From Rhodobacter sp. (GTDB lineage Bacteria > Pseudomonadota > Alphaproteobacteria > Rhodobacterales > Rhodobacteraceae): a stretch of 42,400 bases of DNA. A model generated the notes under the pieces. The model ran no database searches. It was given only the letters and a program-made list of their open reading frames with translations, and had not been told where the DNA came from. Positions 1 to 7,152 of this stretch are shown one piece after another (within the stretch, counting starts at the first letter, position 1; every line of letters starts with the position of its first letter). The stretch is from assembly GCA_027487575.1 (NCBI GenBank), contig JAIYDJ010000056.1, forward strand, positions 1 to 42,400. The letters run 5' to 3'. A program made the position numbers and the translations under genes.

Positions 1-28
1 CCTTCGTCGTCACGGGGTTCTTTGTCAT
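1..28 (-). CDS. Transposase-like ORF, first codons only (left IS copy)
   Basis: An ATG at 28-26 follows GGAGGTGG on the minus strand and opens with M-T-K-N-P-V-T-T-K before leaving the window. The identical start is found in the right-hand copy. The good ribosome site and its place about 87 bp inside a duplicated element end suggest the first transposase ORF of an insertion sequence. Too little is visible to name the family from protein sequence. Confidence 0.5.
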
Positions 29-115
29 CTCCACCTCCATGTGGGGTCAAGATGAGCCGCAAAACCTCCGCTACGCAATCACGCCAAAATGTTCCGTGGG
101 TGCTGATGGCGGACA
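1..115 (-). mobile_element. Left copy of an insertion-sequence terminus (5' end, reading outward)
   Basis: Bases 1-115 are the exact reverse complement of 42284-42398, so the window is bounded by inverted copies of one element. Read outward, the shared segment starts with TGTCCGCC, has about 85 bp of leader, then a GGAGG ribosome site and an ATG. A TG terminus with a short leader to an orfA-like start fits the IS3 family, but only the first few codons are visible, so the family is a guess. The match stops at base 115, which I take as the tip of the element. Confidence 0.75.
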
Positions 116-277
116 CTTTCGGGGGGGATTACCGCCCAACTCATTGCTCCGATCATGGTGCGTCGAGATATCCGCATGTTTTTGTCACTCGCAGTTGAAC
201 ACGTTGGCATCGTTGTAGTGGTCTGCAGGCATCCGAGCCATCACACTTTGGTGGATTTGTGTCTGATCACCGAAAGA

Positions 278-889
278 TTACTCCAATCGCGGATCGTCAG
301 CTTGCACCAGAAGAACACCATGATTGTTGTCTGCATCGTCATCCGTAATCTTGCGGGTTTCGACCCCGGGCAGTTCTGCAAAAGCTTCCATCATCCGCTT
401 GGGAAACCACGTCATCGGCAAGCTTTCAAAGCCGGGGACACCTTCAAGGACCCGAGAGAGCGCTATGGTGCAGTTCGCTTTTGGAACCGCACCATAGGCC
501 ATCGCCCGCTGCATGATCAGTGCGGCCACTTCTGGCGAAACTTCGACCGTCTGCTCCACCACATCGAAAGTCTCGCGCGCATGGTAGTCGATATAGAAAT
601 CAACCATTTTCGGCGTGACACCGAAATGCACATCATTGCGCTCGGGAAGCCGCGGGTGGCGCCATGTTCCGGCGGGATCAAACATGACCCTCTGGGAGCC
701 GTTGATCAGAAGCCCGGCATGCGCACCAGAGCCGTTGCGTGTCGAAAGCACGGTGTAGAGTGTAACCGAAGTCGGGCCTGGATGCGTGTAGGTTGCTGCG
801 ACAACATCCGCCTCCGGTGCCCAGATCGGTTCCGCCCCGCAGGCCGCCAAACTCAGGGTTGTCGCTATGGCTAGAAAAATCTTCATCAT
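278..889 (-). CDS. Lipoprotein with a probable permuted papain-like (NlpC/P60-related) fold
   Basis: The start is placed at the ATG-ATG at 889/886, because translation from there gives a lipoprotein signal: KIF, a hydrophobic run, then the lipobox L-S-L-A-A-C at about residues 14-19. The mature protein of about 185 residues has a His in the A-H-A-G-L-L-I segment near residue 55 and a Cys in N-C-T-I-A-L-S near residue 140. A His-first, Cys-later order with an N-C motif is what circularly permuted papain-fold enzymes (YaeF/YiiX and LRAT-like) show, so a membrane-anchored amidase or acyl-transfer enzyme is possible. This fold call is inference; the lipoprotein call is direct. It is divergent from the copper-protein genes to its right. 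No partner operon gene lies between it and the left IS. Conserved hypothetical is the safe name. Confidence 0.7.
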   Translation of the reverse strand: MMKIFLAIATTLSLAACGAEPIWAPEADVVAATYTHPGPTSVTLYTVLSTRNGSGAHAGLLINGSQRVMFDPAGTWRHPRLPERNDVHFGVTPKMVDFYIDYHARETFDVVEQTVEVSPEVAALIMQRAMAYGAVPKANCTIALSRVLEGVPGFESLPMTWFPKRMMEAFAELPGVETRKITDDDADNNHGVLLVQADDPRLE

Positions 890-1078
890 CTGTATCACCC
901 GTCCGTGTAGCCAAACCATTATTCGCAAAACTTCGGTCATCCAGTAAACTTTCTGATAGGGCAGGTGGTGTATACAAATTCCGACAATTCTGCCGCATCC
1001 CCCGCAGATTTTTGGGGCGCTGCCGAGACACCAAAATGTCAAATGACTGTGCCGCATGATGCTGATAATCACGGTCCT

Positions 1079-1429
1079 ATGAACAAGTCAGGCCTCTTCG
1101 TAAAAGTCGTCGTTTTCGCAGCCTATGTGCTAGCGATGCTTGTTCCCGGTTTGACTATGGTTGGCGAGCAAACTCAGGTTGAACATGCCCAGATGATGGC
1201 CATGGCCGGCCACGAAATGACCATGGCCGATATGGGCAGCTCTGAGACAGACCAAACAATGCTCTTGTGCCAGCAGCATTGTTTGGTCGTGGTTGCAACC
1301 CTGCCGGCAGCGGATCAAACGTTTGAAATAGCCGGGCACCCGGTTGACGTTGTGACCGGAGATGATCCTCTGGTTTCATCGCTGGCCTTTCCGCCCCCCG
1401 GACATCCTCCAAAAGTCGTAGTGATCTGA
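1079..1429 (+). CDS. Small secreted/anchored Met-His-rich protein, putative copper-binding
   Basis: This roughly 116-residue protein has one N-terminal hydrophobic segment (V-V-V-F-A-A-Y-V-L-A-M-L-V-P), then a periplasmic part rich in Met and His (M-M-A-M-A-G-H-E-M-T-M) and a C-Q-Q-H-C motif. Clusters of Met, His and Cys are typical of copper ligands in the oxidising periplasm. It lies 70 bp upstream of the multicopper oxidase on the same strand, so it is probably its operon leader. The start at 1079 is chosen because it precedes the membrane segment; an in-frame ATG at 1043 is possible, and neither has a clear ribosome site. Its C-terminus (P-P-K-V-V-V-I) resembles that of the His-rich peptide at 20455. 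I do not recognise a named family. Confidence 0.6.
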   Translation: MNKSGLFVKVVVFAAYVLAMLVPGLTMVGEQTQVEHAQMMAMAGHEMTMADMGSSETDQTMLLCQQHCLVVVATLPAADQTFEIAGHPVDVVTGDDPLVSSLAFPPPGHPPKVVVI

Positions 1430-1499
1430 CCCCGCAGAGCAGGCGCTCGCGCCATGGTCTGCCAGTCTGCTATTTTCTGCGACTTACAGGAGATCTCAC

Positions 1500-2969
1500 A
1501 TGTCGCTTTTGACCCGACGCGGCTTTCTTGCCGCTACTTCGGCTTCGGCCGCTGCTTTGCTTTTGCCCGCTCAGGTGCGTGCTCAATCCACCCGGATGAC
1601 CCTTTCGGCCACATCGCGCACTATTGAGGTGCAAGGCAAGGCCGCGAAAGTCTGGGGCTTGCTCGACGGGAACGGGCGTTCCGGCCTTGTCCTTGATCCG
1701 GGGCAGGCCTTCGCGGTTGATCTGACCAACACGCTTGACGCACCGACCATCATCCACTGGCACGGTCAGATCCCGCCCAATATGCAGGACGGGGTGCCCG
1801 ACCTGCCGATGCCGATGCTCCAACCCGGAGAGTCCCGCGCCTATGACTTTGCCGCACGTCCCGGTACTCATTGGATGCATGCCCATATCCCCGAGCATGA
1901 GATGCTACTGCTTGCTGCCCCGCTCGTGGTCCGCCGGCCGGAAGATGTGTCGGCCGACAGGCAGGAAGTGACGCTATTCCTGCATGACTTCTCCTTCAGA
2001 CCACCAGCCGAAGTGCTGGCGGAGATCACTGGCGGCACCTCGATGGCCGGGATGGATCACAGCCAGATGGGGAAGGACGGCATGGCCGCGATGGACATGG
2101 ACGCGATGGGGCAGGGCGATGCGATGTCGATGCCGGGCATGGACGGCATGGCCATGGACCTGAACGATTACAACTTTGATGCCTATCTCGCCAACGACCG
2201 TACCCTTCACGACCCCGAGGTATTGCAAGTCGACAAAGGCGGTCGGGTCCTTGTACGCGTCATCAATGCGGCAGCAGCGACGGTATTCTGGATCGACACA
2301 GGCAGCCTGTCGGGGCGGTTGGTCGCAGTGGATGGCGAGCCGGTCCAGCCCTTGCCCGGCAGCCGTTTCGGCTTGGCCATGGGTCAGCGGCTTGACATCG
2401 AACTGGATGTGCCGGCCGAGGGCGGAGCTTTCCCCATCTTTGCGCTGCGAGAAGGCGCGAAAGAACGCACGGGCCTGATTCTTGCGACGCCGGGGGCTAC
2501 AGTGACGAAGGTATCCAGTCTGTCTGACGCTGAACATCCGGCATTCAGCGCTGACCTTTCGCAAGAGGCTGCTTTGCGCGCCGTCATGTCGCTGCCCGAA
2601 CGCGCGCCGGCTTCGCAGCCGATGCTGATGTTGGGCGGGTCGATGATGCCCTATGTCTGGACGATCAACGGCCAGACCTGGGGCAAACATGTCCCTGTCA
2701 CTGCGAAGTCCGGCGATAGGGTAGAGATCACGTTCCACAACATGTCGATGATGGCGCATCCCATGCACTTGCACGGTCATGCGTTTCAGGTGGTCAGCAC
2801 GGGTGGCGCTCGTTTTGCAGGTGCGGTGCGCGACACTGTGCATGTGCCACCCATGGGCATGGTGACCGTCGCGGTGGATGCAGGCGAAGCCGCGCGATGG
2901 ATGCTGCACTGCCACCACATGCCCCATCTTTCGACGGGCATGATGACCGAGTTCGCGGTATCGGCCTAA
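1500..2969 (+). CDS. Multicopper oxidase, Tat-exported, CopA/CueO-like
   Basis: The 489-residue protein starts with a Tat signal (T-R-R-G-F-L, then an Ala-rich h-region and A-Q-A-type cleavage site). Copper motifs occur in family order: HWHG at about 86-89, HWMHAHIPEHE at 124-134, HPMHLHGH at 420-427 and HCHHMPHLSTGMM at 470-482. The last supplies the Cys, His and Met of a type 1 site. Between them, residues 182-219 form a loop with 12 methionines, like the Met-rich Cu(I)-recruiting insert of CueO and CopA. It should oxidise Cu(I) to the less toxic Cu(II) in the periplasm, coupled to O2 reduction. AGGAGA sits just before the ATG. A strong hairpin terminator follows the stop. Confidence 0.95.
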   Translation: MSLLTRRGFLAATSASAAALLLPAQVRAQSTRMTLSATSRTIEVQGKAAKVWGLLDGNGRSGLVLDPGQAFAVDLTNTLDAPTIIHWHGQIPPNMQDGVPDLPMPMLQPGESRAYDFAARPGTHWMHAHIPEHEMLLLAAPLVVRRPEDVSADRQEVTLFLHDFSFRPPAEVLAEITGGTSMAGMDHSQMGKDGMAAMDMDAMGQGDAMSMPGMDGMAMDLNDYNFDAYLANDRTLHDPEVLQVDKGGRVLVRVINAAAATVFWIDTGSLSGRLVAVDGEPVQPLPGSRFGLAMGQRLDIELDVPAEGGAFPIFALREGAKERTGLILATPGATVTKVSSLSDAEHPAFSADLSQEAALRAVMSLPERAPASQPMLMLGGSMMPYVWTINGQTWGKHVPVTAKSGDRVEITFHNMSMMAHPMHLHGHAFQVVSTGGARFAGAVRDTVHVPPMGMVTVAVDAGEAARWMLHCHHMPHLSTGMMTEFAVSA

Positions 2970-2974
2970 AAGCC

Positions 2975-3013
2975 GCCGTGGCCCGCAGCATGCTTGCGGG
3001 CCACGGCCCTTTT
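2975..3013 (+). terminator. Rho-independent terminator after the multicopper oxidase
   Basis: A perfect 13-bp GC-rich stem (2975-2987 pairing with 2995-3007) with a 7-nt loop is followed by CCTTTT. It begins 5 bp after the oxidase stop and ends about 18 bp before the TlpA-like start, so the thioredoxin gene may receive only read-through transcription. Confidence 0.85.
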
Positions 3014-3031
3014 CGCAGGAGACCGGGAGTG

Positions 3032-3550
3032 ATGCAATTCTTTGGACGACGCGCCGTTCTTGCGGCACTGGCAATGCCATTCGTCACGCAGCGTGCACAC
3101 GCGCGAGCGCCCTTTCGACTTCGTGGGGAACCCCAGCCATTGCTCTTGCCCCCGATCGTAGACGAGTCAGGGCGCGAACGGCGTCTCGAAGACTTCGCGG
3201 GCCGTGTGATTCTCTTGAACATCTGGGCGACATGGTGCCCGCCGTGCCGGGAAGAAATGCCAATGCTCGACCGGCTTCAGGCCCGGATCGGCACATCGGA
3301 TTTCCTAGTGCTTCCACTTTGCATCGACGATGCGGGAATTGACAGGGGGCGGCGTTTCTACAATGAGATTGGCATTGCGAACTTGTCATTGTTCTGGGCT
3401 GAATCCCTTCGGGTTCAACTGGCCCTTGCCTTTGTCGGACTTCCGACGACGCTACTGATCGACCGGGAAAGTCGTGAAATCGGGCGGCTGCAAGGCCCCT
3501 TCGACTGGGACAGTGATGACACCGCCACCCAGATACTTAATTTCCTTTAA
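3032..3550 (+). CDS. TlpA/ResA-like periplasmic thioredoxin
   Basis: This 172-residue protein has a Tat-like or Sec signal (F-G-R-R-A-V-L, then a hydrophobic run to about residue 24) and a redoxin domain with the active site W-A-T-W-C-P-P-C (Cys69 and Cys72). G-L-P-T-T near the C-terminal half is the thioredoxin cis-Pro loop. TlpA and ResA proteins reduce disulfides in apo-cytochromes or in copper chaperones such as SCO and PCuAC; two SCO genes and a PCuAC gene are encoded just beyond on the other strand, so a reductant for copper-site assembly is a sensible role. The start follows a GCAGGAG site; GTG at 3029 is an alternative. It is convergent with the DUF411 gene, 11 bp away. Confidence 0.85.
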   Translation: MQFFGRRAVLAALAMPFVTQRAHARAPFRLRGEPQPLLLPPIVDESGRERRLEDFAGRVILLNIWATWCPPCREEMPMLDRLQARIGTSDFLVLPLCIDDAGIDRGRRFYNEIGIANLSLFWAESLRVQLALAFVGLPTTLLIDRESREIGRLQGPFDWDSDDTATQILNFL

Positions 3551-3561
3551 CCTCTGCTCGC

Positions 3562-4038
3562 TCAGGCAGATGGATAGCTGGTGAACACGTTCAAGCTGCC
3601 ATCGCGCTTGATCAGCAGCACGTCATATGCGTCGCGGCTGTCTTCTGAACCCATGCCTGGCGAGCCGTAGGGCATGTCTGGCACAGCAAGTCCAAACGCA
3701 TCCGGTCTTTCGGCGAGCAACCGGCGGATGTCGGCGGCGGGAACGTGTCCTTCGAGCACATAGCCGTCGACGGTTCCTGTATGGCAAGAGAAGGCCTTTA
3801 CCGGGACCCCTTGGTCCATCTTGTAGCGGATCAAAAGGGTCCCCATCGAGACTTCATCAGTTACTGTGAAGCCTTGCTCGCGCAGGTATTCGCCCCAAGC
3901 TTCGCAGCATTCACAACCGCGCCCTTTGACGACATGAATGGGGGGCTCCACCTGCGAATGCGCAATGTCTACAGGTAGTGCCAAGAAGGCCGCCGCAGCA
4001 AACATAAATTCACGTCGTTTAACGAGCAATCCCGTCAT
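3562..4038 (-). CDS. DUF411 (CopG-type) metal-binding protein
   Basis: About 158 residues: a signal with a twin Arg (K-R-R-E-F), an Ala-rich h-region, then a DUF411 domain with the signature G-C-E-C-C-E-A-W (Cys42, 44, 45), a later F-S-C-H-T motif, and L-E-G-H-V-P-A. DUF411 proteins are periplasmic and recur in copper and silver clusters; a bound copper ion held by the Cys cluster is presumed. The ATG overlaps the stop of the upstream peptidase gene as ATGA, with GGAGGA just before it, so the two are translationally coupled. It is the last gene of the five-gene SCO operon. Confidence 0.9.
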   Translation of the reverse strand: MTGLLVKRREFMFAAAAFLALPVDIAHSQVEPPIHVVKGRGCECCEAWGEYLREQGFTVTDEVSMGTLLIRYKMDQGVPVKAFSCHTGTVDGYVLEGHVPAADIRRLLAERPDAFGLAVPDMPYGSPGMGSEDSRDAYDVLLIKRDGSLNVFTSYPSA

Positions 4039-5201
4039 CCCCGATCCTCCATTCTGGCCGACTTGAAGCCGGTCTCTTTTCGCCAAATTGCAAGAGCATG
4101 CAAATCGTCCACTGAAGCGATCTCTTGGTCAGGAAGGGCCTCGCGATCCGTCGGATCGATGGGCCGACCGTCCACACGAACTTCATAGTGAAGGTTTGGC
4201 CCACTCACGAGCCCTGTAGCTCCGACGGCTCCGATCTTGTTCCCGGCCTTTACCCTTGTTCCCTGTTCCACCGTGTCGGCGATTTCCGACAGATGCGCAT
4301 ATCGCGTCACGACGCCACCGCCATGATCAATATCAACCGTCAAGCCGTACCCGCGAATTGTCCCGGCAAAGACGATGCGGCCCGCCCCGGTTGCGGACAC
4401 TTCAGTCCCCACAGGCGCTGCATAGTCGATACCGGTATGCATCCGTACCCCGCCCAGCACGGGATGATTGCGCCTGCCAAAGACAGAGGACAGACGCGCG
4501 CCAAGTATTGGCGCAGCGGAGCGTTGGACGGCTTCTCCATCTTCAAAAACGATGACGGGCCCTGCAGCGTCGGACGCTACGAGTTCGAGAACGCGATCTG
4601 TCAGTTCCAGCCGCGCATATTTCAATCGTGGCTCGCCCGCGATGCTTCCGTCGGGAAGTTGGTCCTCCCGCCAGACAAGAGCGAAGCTTTCACCACCTTT
4701 TATGTCGCGCCTGAAATCAACCTGGCCGGCAAGAAGTGCTGTCAGGTCAACGGCGAATCTTTCGGGCGCGTTGGCTGCGACAAGCGCCTCAAACAGCGGA
4801 GCCTGAAGGGTCAAAGTCTCCCGTCTGTCGACCTCCCGGATCGGGGGATCAAGCCTCTCGGCTGTGATCGGTCCGTTGAACGACAAGGTGATCTCGACCC
4901 CATCATCAACAAACAGTGACAGTCGCAAGAGTCTCGTGGGGGTAGTTTGGTCTGCAGCCCACTCCAGCCGATGTCCGGGGCGCAGCTCTGTCAGATCATA
5001 AACACTCGCAAGGGCCAATGCTGCCTCGGCCCTGACGTTTGGCGGAATGCCCGCTTTGCCAAGAACGCTGTCCAGAGTATCACCGGATGCGATCGTCGCC
5101 GTCGACTGCGAAAGAACATGTGACGTCGGTGGGTCCGCGAAGACCGGTACGGGTGCGGCAAGCCCGAAAGCAAGAAGCAAAAGCATGGCGTGTCTGATCA
5201 T
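4035..5201 (-). CDS. M23-family peptidoglycan endopeptidase homologue with an altered catalytic motif
   Basis: The start at 5201 gives a clean signal peptide (I-R-H-A-M-L-L-L-L to A-D-P near residue 24) in a 388-residue protein. An N-terminal region with a LysM/OapA-like pattern (I-A-S-G-D-T-L-D) precedes a C-terminal M23 domain, residues about 235-350. Zinc ligands appear as H255 and D259 (M-H-T-G-I-D-Y) and H338 (N-L-H-Y-E); H303 in Y-A-H-L matches the first catalytic His. The usual H-x-H is N-L-H here, so the second catalytic His is Asn336. M23 enzymes cut peptidoglycan cross-bridges, and degenerate members act as amidase activators. Its place between SCO and DUF411 genes suggests wall remodelling under metal stress. 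Confidence 0.88.
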   Translation of the reverse strand: MIRHAMLLLLAFGLAAPVPVFADPPTSHVLSQSTATIASGDTLDSVLGKAGIPPNVRAEAALALASVYDLTELRPGHRLEWAADQTTPTRLLRLSLFVDDGVEITLSFNGPITAERLDPPIREVDRRETLTLQAPLFEALVAANAPERFAVDLTALLAGQVDFRRDIKGGESFALVWREDQLPDGSIAGEPRLKYARLELTDRVLELVASDAAGPVIVFEDGEAVQRSAAPILGARLSSVFGRRNHPVLGGVRMHTGIDYAAPVGTEVSATGAGRIVFAGTIRGYGLTVDIDHGGGVVTRYAHLSEIADTVEQGTRVKAGNKIGAVGATGLVSGPNLHYEVRVDGRPIDPTDREALPDQEIASVDDLHALAIWRKETGFKSARMEDRG

Positions 5202-5217
5202 CTGGCAGGATCGCCTT

Positions 5218-5820
5218 TCAACTGAGGGTTCGTCGAATTTTGGGAACGGCGAAACGCCGGTCCTCATGGAAGTCGATGATGCTGGCGAAGCGTCCATCGG
5301 GGTAGAACAGGAACACACCGGCGGTGTGATCCATCGTGTAGTCGCCATCATCTTTGTCGACGCGGCGATAGGTCATGCGAAACTCTGATGCCGCGCGCGC
5401 CACTTCGTCGGCAGATCCCGTCAACCCCAAGATGCGGGGATCGAAGTTGCCAACGTAAGCTGCAAGCGCGTCAGGCGTGTCACGCTCGGGATCGACCGAA
5501 ATCAGCGCAACAATCAGGCGGTCGGCCTCCGCACCCAGTTCCTCCAGCCAGAGCGATATGTCGCTCAGGGTCGTCGGGCAGACATCCGGACACCAGGTGA
5601 ACCCGAAGAACACCATGACCGGGCGGTCGATCCAGTCTGCGGGTCTAACAGACTGGTTCTTTTCATCGGTCAGTTGCCAGGTCATCTCGCTTATTGGCAC
5701 CGGCAGGACTGCACCAAGGGCTGGCCGACTGCGTGTGCGATAGGCTCCGACGCCCAGCATGAAGGCGACGGCTCCCACTGCACTTGTAGCGCCAAGGATT
5801 ATTGCCCTGCGTCGGCGCAA
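5218..5820 (-). CDS. SCO1/SenC copper chaperone (second of two in the operon)
   Basis: The 200-residue protein has an Arg-rich start and one N-terminal membrane anchor, then a thioredoxin-like SCO domain with C-P-D-V-C-P (Cys77 and Cys81) and the distal copper ligand His165 in M-D-H-T-A-G. SCO proteins carry Cu or act as thiol reductases in assembly of CuA sites. The start overlaps the stop of the PCuAC gene by 22 bp. SCO and PCuAC normally work as partners, so the pair probably handles periplasmic copper here. No cytochrome oxidase gene is nearby, so a detoxification or buffering role is as likely as oxidase assembly. Confidence 0.95.
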   Translation of the reverse strand: MRRRRAIILGATSAVGAVAFMLGVGAYRTRSRPALGAVLPVPISEMTWQLTDEKNQSVRPADWIDRPVMVFFGFTWCPDVCPTTLSDISLWLEELGAEADRLIVALISVDPERDTPDALAAYVGNFDPRILGLTGSADEVARAASEFRMTYRRVDKDDGDYTMDHTAGVFLFYPDGRFASIIDFHEDRRFAVPKIRRTLS

Positions 5821-6272
5821 TCCGGACCCTCCGCACGCAAGGAAAGCACCTCTACATTTACTGTCACCTCACCGGCCTTCTCGAAAGACAACGTCACTGG
5901 AAAGCTGTCTCCCTCCTTCAGGGCTGCAGTCAGACCCATGAGCATCCCGTGATAGCCACCCGGCGAAAGTTGGACGCTTTGACCCGCCGGGACAGGGATC
6001 GACATCGCATGAGGCATCGACGCGACGCCATCCTTGACCACAGTCTCGTGCAACATCGGCATCCCCGCTGCTGGCGTGGAAATGCCGACAAGAGCATCGT
6101 CGGTAGCGCCAGAATTGCTGATCGAGACATAGAAAACGCCAGGACGGCCAGCGCCGATGGTGACCTTAGACCAGCCATGCTCGACGCTCAGATCACCCAC
6201 TGTCACGGTTTCGCAGGCAAGGGCCGCTGATGCAGTCAACGACAGGGTCGCAGCAAGCAATAAGTGTTTCAT
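5799..6272 (-). CDS. PCu(A)C-type periplasmic copper chaperone
   Basis: The 157-residue protein has a Sec signal ending A-L-A near residue 19. The family copper signature is exact: H75, ten residues, M86, twenty-one residues, H108, one residue, M110. This binds Cu(I) and passes it to SCO or directly to CuA sites. The downstream SCO gene overlaps its 3' end, and another SCO gene ends 3 bp upstream. Expression should follow the MerR-type promoter at 6901-6931. Confidence 0.95.
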   Translation of the reverse strand: MKHLLLAATLSLTASAALACETVTVGDLSVEHGWSKVTIGAGRPGVFYVSISNSGATDDALVGISTPAAGMPMLHETVVKDGVASMPHAMSIPVPAGQSVQLSPGGYHGMLMGLTAALKEGDSFPVTLSFEKAGEVTVNVEVLSLRAEGPDCADAGQ

Positions 6273-6275
6273 GGG

Positions 6276-6869
6276 TCAAAACCTCGTCTGAAGGTAGGAA
6301 AGGATTTCGGCGGCCGGAGTGCCGTAGGTGAATTGGCGAAGCCATTCACCATCCGGACCAATCAGGAAAAGGCCGGGACTATGCGCCATGGAATAGCCGT
6401 CGGGCGCCGCGGCATCGTTCTCGCGTCCGTAGAAAATCTTGAAGCTGTTGGCCGCAGCCTGCGTCTCTGCTTCGGTTCCTGCCAGACCCAGGATCGCCGG
6501 ATGAAAGGCCGCAGTGTAGGCCGCAAGGCCGAGCCGCCGATCACGTTCGGGGTCAATCGAGACGAAAAGCGGTTGAACTTTCTCGGCATCCGCCCCGAGA
6601 TCGTCCATAACTTGGGCTACGTCTGAAAGCGTCGTAGGGCAGACATCGGGGCAGTTTGTGAAGCCGAAAAAGACGAGAAGGAATTTCCCGCGAAACTCTG
6701 CACTCGTCCTGATTCGGCCTTCCTCATCCGCAAGTGTAAAGACTGGCGTGAAAGCCGGACTGGTTTCGGCAACACCCTCGCCTTGGATGGCCCACCTTGT
6801 TCCGGCAAAAATGATCATCGCCGCGATGGCGGCGACCCATAACCCAAGTTGAAGGCGTCTAAGGCGCAT
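6276..6869 (-). CDS. SCO1/SenC copper chaperone (first gene of the operon)
   Basis: This 197-residue protein has an N-terminal membrane anchor (residues about 7-27), C-P-D-V-C-P with Cys73 and Cys77, and His163 in M-A-H-S-P-G as the third copper ligand. It differs clearly from the other SCO in the operon, so the two are diverged paralogues rather than a recent duplication. It is the first gene after the MerR-type operator at 6901-6931, with a leader of about 25 nt. The order SCO, PCuAC, SCO, M23, DUF411 is compact, with overlaps or gaps under 20 bp. Confidence 0.95.
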   Translation of the reverse strand: MRLRRLQLGLWVAAIAAMIIFAGTRWAIQGEGVAETSPAFTPVFTLADEEGRIRTSAEFRGKFLLVFFGFTNCPDVCPTTLSDVAQVMDDLGADAEKVQPLFVSIDPERDRRLGLAAYTAAFHPAILGLAGTEAETQAAANSFKIFYGRENDAAAPDGYSMAHSPGLFLIGPDGEWLRQFTYGTPAAEILSYLQTRF

Positions 6870-6900
6870 TGAAATATCCGACCAAGAGATTCATTTGAGA

Positions 6901-6931
6901 GGTCTAGAACCTTGAGCAGCTAGAGGTTCAA
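6901..6931 (-). promoter_or_regulatory. MerR-type promoter/operator for the SCO-PCuAC operon
   Basis: On the minus strand, a -35 TTGAAC (6931-6926) and a -10 TAGACC (6906-6901) are separated by 19 bp, the over-long spacing typical of MerR-activated promoters. Within it, GAACCT and AGGTTC form a perfect dyad with an 11-bp centre. The half-site CTCTAG-C-TGCT matches the operators at 8743-8773 and 17571-17601. Confidence 0.85.
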
Positions 6932-6976
6932 GCGACATTGGTGTGAGTTTTTTGACGACCGGCGATGTTTCGCCGA

Positions 6977-7150
6977 TCATTCGCCACGGAGATACCGTCC
7001 CAAGGCGATCCCGAGGAAGGTACCGAAAAGGCCAAATGCGATGGCGAAACCAACCCCATATTGCAGCCGGTCCAGCCATCTGCCGCCACGCTTGCGCGCG
7101 AGGAGATAGCCCCAAACAAATCCGATGGCCCCAAATAGCGGTCCGATCAT
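6977..7150 (-). CDS. Small two-helix membrane protein downstream of lnt
   Basis: The ATG at 7150 follows TAAGGAT and lies 2 bp after the lnt stop, so the 57-residue product is coupled to lnt. It shows two hydrophobic segments (residues about 1-17 and 31-50) joined by a basic loop (R-K-R-G-G-R-W-L-D-R), with a basic C-terminus. I do not recognise a family. Its position suggests a helper or regulatory subunit of the acyltransferase, but that is inference. Confidence 0.65.
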   Translation of the reverse strand: MIGPLFGAIGFVWGYLLARKRGGRWLDRLQYGVGFAIAFGLFGTFLGIALGRYLRGE

Positions 7151-7152
7151 GT

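Noticed and set aside
155..874. A plus-strand frame of 239 codons over the left-end lipoprotein gene
   Set aside because: The opposite strand has a lipobox signal and conserved motifs, while this frame has no ribosome site or domain.
1036..1045. GTCAAATGAC palindrome before the Met-rich protein, considered as a CopY-like operator
   Set aside because: It does not match the TACA-N2-TGTA consensus, and no CopY/BlaI regulator is present.
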